Shown here: positions 58,253 through 64,000 of the stretch, piece after piece | How the letters are laid out: the number at the start of each line of letters is the position of its first letter | How positions within the stretch are numbered: the stretch's first letter is position 1 | Position numbers and translations under genes: made by a program | Origin: Pseudomonas purpurea | Lineage (GTDB): Bacteria; Pseudomonadota; Gammaproteobacteria; Pseudomonadales; Pseudomonadaceae | Assembly (NCBI RefSeq): GCF_039908635.1 | Contig: NZ_CP150918.1 | Span: 620,001 to 684,000, forward strand | Reading direction: 5' to 3' | Length of the DNA stretch: 64,000 nt | The notes under the pieces: model-generated | The model's input: the letters and a program-made list of their open reading frames with translations, nothing else | What the model was told of the DNA's origin: nothing | Databases searched by the model: none

Positions 58253-58699
58253 ATGTTTGCCAAACTTGTTGCGGTATCCCTGCTGACACTGGCCAGCAGC
58301 CAATTGATGGCTGCCGAGTGCTCGGTCGATGTCGACTCCACCGATCAGATGTCCTTTAACACCAAGGAAATCACCATCGACAAGAGCTGCAAGACCTTCA
58401 CCGTGAATCTCGCGCACTCCGGCAGCTTGCCGAAGAACGTCATGGGCCATAACTGGGTCCTGAGCAAGGCTGCCGACGCGCCGGGGATTGCGACTGACGG
58501 CCTGGCCGCCGGCATCGACAAGAACTACCTGAAAGACGGCGACACCCGCGTCATTGCCCACACCAAAATCATCGGTGCCGGCGAGAAAGATTCGGTGAGC
58601 TTCGACGTGTCGAAACTCACCGCAGGCGAAACTTACCAGTTCTTCTGCTCGTTCCCGGGCCACATCTCGATGATGAAGGGCGCTGTCACTCTGAAGTGA
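58253..58699 (+). CDS. azu: Azurin precursor
   Basis: A 148-residue blue copper protein, periplasmic electron carrier in denitrification and redox stress. The signal peptide is 20 residues (ending ..SSQLMA), leaving a mature 128-residue protein starting AECSVDVD, the classic azurin length. Copper ligands are His46 (GHNWVLS), Cys112, His117 and Met121 in [14 protein letters not shown], plus Gly45. The disulfide Cys3-Cys26 pair is present (AEC and DKSC). ATG 58253 has GGAG 8 bases upstream. A strong terminator follows, so it is monocistronic. Confidence 0.98.
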   Translation: MFAKLVAVSLLTLASSQLMAAECSVDVDSTDQMSFNTKEITIDKSCKTFTVNLAHSGSLPKNVMGHNWVLSKAADAPGIATDGLAAGIDKNYLKDGDTRVIAHTKIIGAGEKDSVSFDVSKLTAGETYQFFCSFPGHISMMKGAVTLK

Positions 58700-58720
58700 T
58701 CCGACTGGTTCAGCGGTTAC

Positions 58721-58749
58721 AAAAAAACGCCCCGCCGGGGCGTTTTTTT
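58721..58749 (+). terminator. Terminator after azurin
   Basis: A7 tract and ACGCCCCG, paired with CGGGGCGT and a T8 tract (58721-58749), 22 bases after the azu stop. A textbook intrinsic terminator. Confidence 0.9.
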
Positions 58750-58822
58750 TTGCCCGGTCGCAGGCGTTGCCCCGTCACGGAGCGGATGCAATGGCAGGGA
58801 GGGGGCTGCTGATTGAGAGATG

Positions 58823-58948
58823 CCGCTGGTCGGAAATCAGCGCTTACCTGTTATTTCTGACAGTAGGCAGTGCCCATGAGCCCGGTATTAGATGGCGTCA
58901 TCGTTGCCCGTCAACTTGCGGCGACACCGCCGAGACAGGAGATCGCTC
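58823..58948 (+). promoter_or_regulatory. Duplicated leader of first Ig-like gene
   Basis: This leader is repeated at 61753-61878 with few changes. It contains a small hairpin (CTGGT and ATCAG around CGGAA, 58826-58840), a CT-N12-AG palindrome CTGTTATTTCTGACAG at 58848-58863 that resembles a lux-type box, and an AGGAG ribosome site before ATG 58949. Regulator identity is not known. Confidence 0.4.
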
Positions 58949-61432
58949 ATGACCGTTCAAGTCACCGCTCCCGCAAAACGCCTTGCCCTACCGGATCCTC
59001 TTCCGCCACTGACCGTCAAGCAGGCCCCGGATAACCAAAACCTGGACCCGTTGCGGGTTGATCGCGACGAAGCATTGACAGCAGAAATCCCGACGGAAGG
59101 GCTTGAAAGCACTGACCAGTTTTATATCGACGTCGTGGGGGCGCCGGGCACGCACCCCGACGCTTCGTACACGCTGGGGCCCATCCCCCTGGGCGGTGTG
59201 AGACCGCGAGAAGTGAACCTGCGCGCAAGCATCGTTGCCCTGCTGTTGAAAAAATTGGTGACCCTGAGCTACAGAATCGTGCGTGGGGCGCAGGAGAAAC
59301 CCTCCGAGCCACTGGAGCTGAGGGTTTCAGCCCTTGAAGTGAAGGTGCCGGTCGCACGGATCCTGGAGGCGCAGGGCAACGGTCATGGCTTTGAACTGGA
59401 CCTGACCTCCGGCACCCGTGACCTGACCGCACGGCTGGATCGCTGGCCCTTGCTCGCAAAAGATCAATTAGTCTGGGTGACCCTCAAGGGGAAGGATGCC
59501 GAAGGGAACGACCACATCCTGGCCCTGTTGGCGCCACCGGCGGGCACGGTCAGCCAGCGCTGGGAGGATCTGGGCTATCACGAACTCCCGATAGACCGTG
59601 GCTACCTGGCGAAGCTGGGAAACAGCACGACGCTGATCATCGAACAGCGGGTTGCATGTGACCGGGTGAATGACGCAGACGCGGCAGTCGTCTTTGCGGA
59701 CCGGACCTATACCGTTAAAACTATTGCGGTCGTGAAACCCGAGATCACCTCCGTGAAGGATTCGGCGGGTCAGGACGTCGCGGATAACGGCACAACCACA
59801 GACACCACACTGACCCTGCGCGGCACGGTTGAGTTGGGTAAAAAAGTCGAAATTCATGACGGCAACGTTTGGCGGGAAGGAACCACGACCGGGGTGAACT
59901 GGACGTACGAGGCCAGTGGCTTGAGCGCGAAAACCTATGCCTTCAAGGCCCGGGTGGTGGGCAGCACTGCGGAGTCAAATACCTGGACCGTGACCGTGCA
60001 AGCGGCGCAGGTGGCCCCGATTATTACAGGTATGAAGGATTCGGCAGGTCAGGACGTCGCGGATAACGGCACAACCACAGACACCACACTGACCCTGCGC
60101 GGCACGGTTGAGTCGGGTAAAAAAGTCGAAATTCATGACGGCAATGCTTGGCGGGAAGGAACCACGACCGGGATCAACTGGACGTACGAGGCCAGTGGCT
60201 TGAGCGCGAAAACCTATGCCTTCAAGGCCCGGGTGGTGGGCAGCACTGCGGAGTCAAATACCTGGACCGTGACCGTGCAAGCGGCGCAGGTGGCCCCGAT
60301 TATTACAGGTATGAAGGATTCGGCAGGTCAGGACGTAGCGGATAACGGCACAACCACAGACACCACGCTGACCCTGCGCGGCACGGTTGAGTCGGGTAAA
60401 AAAGTCGAAATTCATGACGGCAATACTTGGCGGGAAGGGACCACGACCGGGATCAACTGGACGTACGAGGCCAGTGGCTTGAGCGCGAAAACCTATGCCT
60501 TCAAGGCCCGGGTGGTGGGCAGCACTGCGGAGTCAAATACCTGGACCGTGACCGTGCAAGCGGCGCAGGTGGCCCCGATTATTACAGGTATGAAGGATTC
60601 GGCAGGTCAGGACGTCGCGGATAACGGCACAACCACAGACACCACACTGACCCTGCGCGGCACGGTTGAGTCGGGTAAAAAAGTCGAAATTCATGACGGC
60701 AATGCTTGGCGGGAAGGAACCACGACCGGGATCAACTGGACGTACGAGGCCAGTGGCTTGAGCGCGAAAACCTATGCCTTCAAGGCCCGGGTGGTGGACA
60801 GCACTGCGGAGTCAAATACCTGGACCGTGACTGTAGAAACCGCTTCGGACGGGAAGTTGGCGATCATCCAAATCATCGACGCCCTGGGTAACGAGATCTA
60901 TCGTGGAGGTGCCACAACATTCGCGGCGGCCACGTCCATTACCCTCAAGGGTACGGCAGTACCTGAGGCCAGAGTCTCGGTTTTCGACGTGTTCGACCTT
61001 ATTGACACCCAACCCGCCCGGAAGTCAGGGCGCTGGACGATGACCCTCAGTGCGTTGAAACAGAAGTCTTACAACTTTGCCATCAGCGCTTCCGGTGCCG
61101 ATTCTCCTGCGCTTTGGCCATTGAGCATCATGGCGGACGGAACGCCCATTATCGGTTTGGTGATGGATAAAAAGGGGCAAGTCATTGCGCCTTACGGCGA
61201 GACCTACGAGCAGGTCTTCACGCTCTCGGGCCAGGGAACGGCGAACGGCAGCATCAAGGTTCATGAGTTGCTCGGCGATACATCAGTCACTGTTGTCGTC
61301 AATGCGCAAGGACGGTGGGAGCACGAAGTGAGCGTAGCGTCCCCCCGTGAGTATCACTACGTGGCTTCAGCGCCAGAGGCGGGTTCAGTGAAGTCAAACC
61401 TGTGGCGTGTGCGCGTCGTGAAGCAGCCCTGA
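58949..61432 (+). CDS. Ig-like repeat protein, paralogue 1
   Basis: An 827-residue protein with no signal peptide. Residues 1-255 form a unique domain (MTVQVTAPAKRLALPDPLPP..), repeated almost exactly in paralogue 2. Then come four 93-residue Ig-like units (DNA period 279 bp, units starting near 59756, 60035, 60314 and 60593) with the pattern KDSAGQDVADNGTTTDTTL and ending in WTVTVQAAQ. Two more diverged units follow (to 61432). The family looks like Pseudomonas proteins of repeated Ig-like beta domains, possibly surface or toxin-associated; no secretion signal, RTX or anchor is seen, so the export route is open. Confidence 0.75.
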   Translation: MTVQVTAPAKRLALPDPLPPLTVKQAPDNQNLDPLRVDRDEALTAEIPTEGLESTDQFYIDVVGAPGTHPDASYTLGPIPLGGVRPREVNLRASIVALLLKKLVTLSYRIVRGAQEKPSEPLELRVSALEVKVPVARILEAQGNGHGFELDLTSGTRDLTARLDRWPLLAKDQLVWVTLKGKDAEGNDHILALLAPPAGTVSQRWEDLGYHELPIDRGYLAKLGNSTTLIIEQRVACDRVNDADAAVVFADRTYTVKTIAVVKPEITSVKDSAGQDVADNGTTTDTTLTLRGTVELGKKVEIHDGNVWREGTTTGVNWTYEASGLSAKTYAFKARVVGSTAESNTWTVTVQAAQVAPIITGMKDSAGQDVADNGTTTDTTLTLRGTVESGKKVEIHDGNAWREGTTTGINWTYEASGLSAKTYAFKARVVGSTAESNTWTVTVQAAQVAPIITGMKDSAGQDVADNGTTTDTTLTLRGTVESGKKVEIHDGNTWREGTTTGINWTYEASGLSAKTYAFKARVVGSTAESNTWTVTVQAAQVAPIITGMKDSAGQDVADNGTTTDTTLTLRGTVESGKKVEIHDGNAWREGTTTGINWTYEASGLSAKTYAFKARVVDSTAESNTWTVTVETASDGKLAIIQIIDALGNEIYRGGATTFAAATSITLKGTAVPEARVSVFDVFDLIDTQPARKSGRWTMTLSALKQKSYNFAISASGADSPALWPLSIMADGTPIIGLVMDKKGQVIAPYGETYEQVFTLSGQGTANGSIKVHELLGDTSVTVVVNAQGRWEHEVSVASPREYHYVASAPEAGSVKSNLWRVRVVKQP
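59756..60836 (+). repeat. Four 279-bp tandem repeats
   Basis: Four head-to-tail copies of 279 bp inside the first Ig-like gene, starting at 59756, 60035, 60314 and 60593. Copies 2 to 4 differ from each other at only a handful of positions. They encode 93-residue Ig-like units. Confidence 0.95.
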
Positions 61433-61505
61433 TGACTCGGGATGACTGTTCATGAGCCGTTTTCGCGCGGACATGATCTGGCGTATTGAGTCGTAAACCA
61501 AAACA

Positions 61506-61516
61506 CCCCTCTGGGG
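61506..61516. repeat. Left target-site duplication (11 bp)
   Basis: CCCCTCTGGGG, identical to 61673-61683, flanks the 156-bp element. In one copy with its flanks it restores a terminator (AAAACACCCC-TCT-GGGGTGTTTT). Confidence 0.8.
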
Positions 61517-61672
61517 TAATGCCAGTCAGTTAAGGCACGTAACCTGTGGGAGCGGGCTTGCTCGCGAAGAGGGCATTGCATTCAACATCAATGTTGACTG
61601 TGACGCCGCTTTCGCGAGCAAGCCCGCTCCCACAAGGATTGCAGTGCTCAAACTCTTAACTGACAAGCATTA
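61517..61672. mobile_element. IS4-like 156-bp MITE carrying a REPIN
   Basis: Terminal inverted repeats TAATGCCAGTCAGTTAAG (61517-61534) and its near-inverse (61655-61672) differ at two positions and closely resemble the ends of E. coli IS4 (TAATGCCGATCAGTTAAG from memory). The element is flanked by an 11-bp direct repeat (CCCCTCTGGGG), within the 11-13 bp range of IS4. It has no transposase and would need one in trans. Its interior is almost entirely a 90-bp REPIN (61545-61634). Confidence 0.75.
61545..61634. repeat. REPIN inside the IS4-like element
   Basis: A near-perfect inward pair of TGTGGGAGCG-type REP arms, located centrally between the terminal inverted repeats of the element. Confidence 0.9.
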
Positions 61673-61683
61673 CCCCTCTGGGG
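61673..61683. repeat. Right target-site duplication (11 bp)
   Basis: CCCCTCTGGGG followed by TGTTTTTTT. With the left flank AAAACA it forms the interrupted terminator of the first Ig-like gene. Confidence 0.8.
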
Positions 61684-61752
61684 TGTTTTTTTGAGATGCC
61701 TGTTGTCCTGCCCCTGAACGGCTGGCGGAGGGCATGAGACCGGGGCGATATA

Positions 61753-61878
61753 CCGCTGGTCGGAAACCAGTGCTTGCCTGTTATTTCTGACAGTAGGCAG
61801 AAACCCTGGGCCCGGTATTAGATGGCGTCATCGTTGCCCGTCAACTTGCGGTGACACCGCCGAGACAGGAGATCGCTC
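61753..61878 (+). promoter_or_regulatory. Duplicated leader of second Ig-like gene
   Basis: The same leader as 58823-58948 at an exact offset of 2930 bp. The hairpin reads CTGGT-CGGAA-ACCAG, the palindrome CTGTTATTTCTGACAG is at 61778-61793, and an AGGAG site precedes ATG 61879. Confidence 0.4.
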
Positions 61879-64000
61879 ATGACCGTTCAAGTCACCGCTC
61901 CCGCAAAACGCCTTGCCCTACCGGATCCTCTTCCGCCACTGACCGTCAAGCAGGCCCCGGATAACCAAAACCTGGACCCGTTGCGGGTTGATCGCGACGA
62001 AGCATTGACAGCAGAAATCCCGACGGAAGGGCTTGAAAGCACTGACCAGTTTTATATCGACGTCGTGGGGGCGCCGGGCACGCACCCCGACGCTTCGTAC
62101 ACGCTGGGGCCCATCCCCCTGGGCGGTGTGAGACCGCGAGAAGTGAACCTGCGCGCAAGCATCGTTGCCCTGCTGTTGAAAAAATTGGTGACCCTGAGCT
62201 ACAGAATCGTGCGTGGGGCGCAGGAGAAACCCTCCGAGCCACTGGAGCTGAGGGTTTCAGCCCTTGAAGTGAAGGTGCCGGTCGCACGGATCCTGGAGGC
62301 GCAGGGCAACGGTCATGGCTTTGAACTGGACCTGACCTCCGGCACCCGTGACCTGACCGCACGGCTGGATCGCTGGCCCTTGCTCGCAAAAGATCAATTA
62401 GTCTGGGTGACCCTCAAGGGGAAGGATGCCGAAGGGAACGACCACATCCTGGCCCTGTTGGCGCCACCGGCGGGCACGGTCAGCCAGCGCTGGGAGGATC
62501 TGGGCTATCACGAACTCCCGATAGACCGTGGCTACCTGGCGAAGTTGGGACACGACACGACGCTGACCATCGAACAGCGGGTTGCATGTGACCGGGTGAA
62601 TGACGCAGACGCGGCAGTCGTCTTTGCGGATCGGATCTACGCCGTAAAAAACTATAAGCTTGCCATCACCAAGGTGACAGACTCCCAGGACAGGCTTGTT
62701 GCCGATGAAAGTGAAACCACCGACACCACGCTGAAGCTGGAGGGCACAGCGCAGAAAGGGGCCCGCGTCGACATTTATGTCGGGCCGGATGTGGTTGCCA
62801 CGGATGTAGCCGTAGACGGGAAGTGGAAGGCCGAGCTGAGCGGGTTGACTCTCAACACCCATGTCATCAAGGCTGTCGCGGGCGGGCAGGACTCCAATAT
62901 CTGGAGCGTCACCGTAGCGCTACGCGAACCAGCGGTAAAAGAAGCCAATGGCAGTGCCAGCCTGAATCCGGTCGACGCAGTGACAGAACTGACCGTGATT
63001 GTGCCTGGGACCTTGCTGCCGCAGGCCCTGCTCAGTGTTAGCTGGGCAGGTGCAGCAGGCACACCTGACGGGGGGTCGCATGCCACTGTGCCGGCAGAGG
63101 TGAGCACCATCGGCCAAGCCATCAAGATGCCGGTGTCGATGATTGCCTTTAACCTGGGCACAACGGTCACGGTGACGTACACCGTGACCCAGCATGGCAC
63201 CTCGCAAACCTCGGAACCGTTGACGCTTGCAGTCGAGCGGCTGCCAGAGACTGCGCTAAAAAAGCCTGTGATAACGCAAGCATCGGACAGTGGCGAAGGC
63301 ACTGAATGGGATGTCACGGATCTGACGGCTAATGGCACCGTGAGAGCCTACAGTTGCCCACATATGGCTGTAGGGCCAATACCTGTGGCTGCGTTTGAGG
63401 GGTAGAACAACGGCCGGTGGCGAATACGACAAGATTATCTGGAAAGCGCCAGGGGCGTACGTCAACCAAACGATGATCAACGTAGGCTATTTCGACGTTT
63501 CGTGGCTGCCGCTCAGTGAGATGCAGGCACTGATGCATGGCAGCGACTTGCACGTCGAGCTCAAAGTGGCTCTTGGGCGGGATCCGGATGAAAACCTGGC
63601 AGTGGTTTACCCGTTGCGTACCTACACCATTCTGAAAATTGCTATTACCCGGGTGACAGACTCTGAAGGGAGTGAGGTGGGCAACGGGGGCACAACCACG
63701 GACACCACGCTGAACCTCTCGGGCACGGTGACCAAGGGGAGTGACGTCGACATCTATAATGGCGAGACTCGGTTGGGTAGGGCTACGCCGACCGAGACCG
63801 GGTGGGAGTATGAGGCGAGTGGTCTCCAGGACAAAACCTATACCTTCGAGGCTTGGATTGTGGGCAGTGGGTTCTGGTCAGATGCCTGGACCGTTACCGT
63901 GCAAGCCCCTCAAGGGCACGGCAGCATCCAGGGCGAATGTCTCGGTGTCTGACGTATTTGACCTTCTTGGCACCGAAACAGTCCGCGACACCGGGCACTG
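61879..64000 (+). pseudogene. Ig-like repeat protein, paralogue 2, partial, frameshifted
   Basis: The N-terminal domain is almost identical to paralogue 1 (identical DNA for the first 666 bp), followed by Ig-like units of other sequence (LAITKVTDSQDRLVADE.., then a second diverged copy of the N-terminal-type domain and an Ig unit ending WTVTVQA). One extra G at AGGGCC 63373-63375 shifts the frame; repair gives MAVGQYLWLRLRGRTTAGGE, which parallels AKDQLVWVTLKGKDAEGN in the N-domain. As written the first frame stops at 63403-63405. A second shift near 63905 joins a WTVTVQA end to LKGTAASRANVSVSDVFDLL, with about 35 residues missing relative to paralogue 1, then the gene leaves the window. Confidence 0.7.

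Noticed and set aside
59016..59459. Identical minus-strand frames in both Ig-like genes (also 61946-62389)
   Set aside because: They are identical only because the DNA is duplicated; Pro/Arg/Ser-rich composition marks them as shadows.
59756..60836. CRISPR-like array
   Set aside because: Repeats are 279 bp, contiguous and coding, with no spacers.

Overview
The window is a GC-rich bacterial chromosome segment, most likely from a Pseudomonas of the P. fluorescens group. The reasons are the gene content and order (nudF-yqiB-cpdA-yqiA-parE, parC, serB, psd, motAB, rsgA, orn, queG-nnrD-tsaE-amiB-mutL-miaA-hfq-hflXKC, hisZ-purA, rnr-rlmB, rpsF-rpsR-rplI-dnaB, azurin), protein lengths typical of Pseudomonas (SerB about 404 aa, Hfq 86 aa, MotA 283 aa, ParC 754 aa), and many REP/REPIN palindromes of the kind scattered through fluorescens-group genomes.

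Layout. 1-8.7 kb: Nudix hydrolase, DUF1249, cAMP phosphodiesterase, esterase, and topoisomerase IV subunits ParE and ParC with two exported or membrane-anchored proteins between them. 8.8-16.0 kb: PqiC-like lipoprotein, AhpA/YtjB membrane protein divergent from serB, psd, rhdA and an HDOD protein. 16.1-19.8 kb: motAB behind a sigma-28 promoter, rsgA, orn. 20-31.2 kb: TRIC-type channel, queG, then the long queG/nnrD-to-hflC run known from gammaproteobacteria. 31.5-34 kb: hisZ and purA. 34.2-39 kb: a chemoreceptor and a ferric-iron ABC permease and binding protein. 39.1-47 kb: two identical tRNA-Leu(CAG) genes, rnr, rlmB, and the ribosomal-protein/DnaB operon. 47.3-57 kb: radical-SAM YgiQ, then a three-gene island (transglutaminase plus DUF2126 amidoligase; ATP-grasp plus alpha-E; transglutaminase) behind a candidate NtrC/sigma-54 promoter. 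57-64 kb: small basic protein, LOG-family protein, azurin, then two tandem paralogues of an Ig-like repeat protein, the second running off the window.

Most of the segment is housekeeping. The most interesting parts are: the predicted peptide- or amide-modifying island with its nitrogen-type promoter; a REPIN that supplies the last 18 codons of the DUF2126 protein; a 156-bp element with IS4-like ends, carrying a REPIN, that sits inside a transcription terminator with an 11-bp target duplication; the recently duplicated Ig-like genes (666 bp identical from the start codon); and six coding frames broken by 1-2 extra bases, all at GGCC, which look more like a sequence-specific consensus error than six independent pseudogenes. 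All assignments come from reading the sequence; no database search was run.
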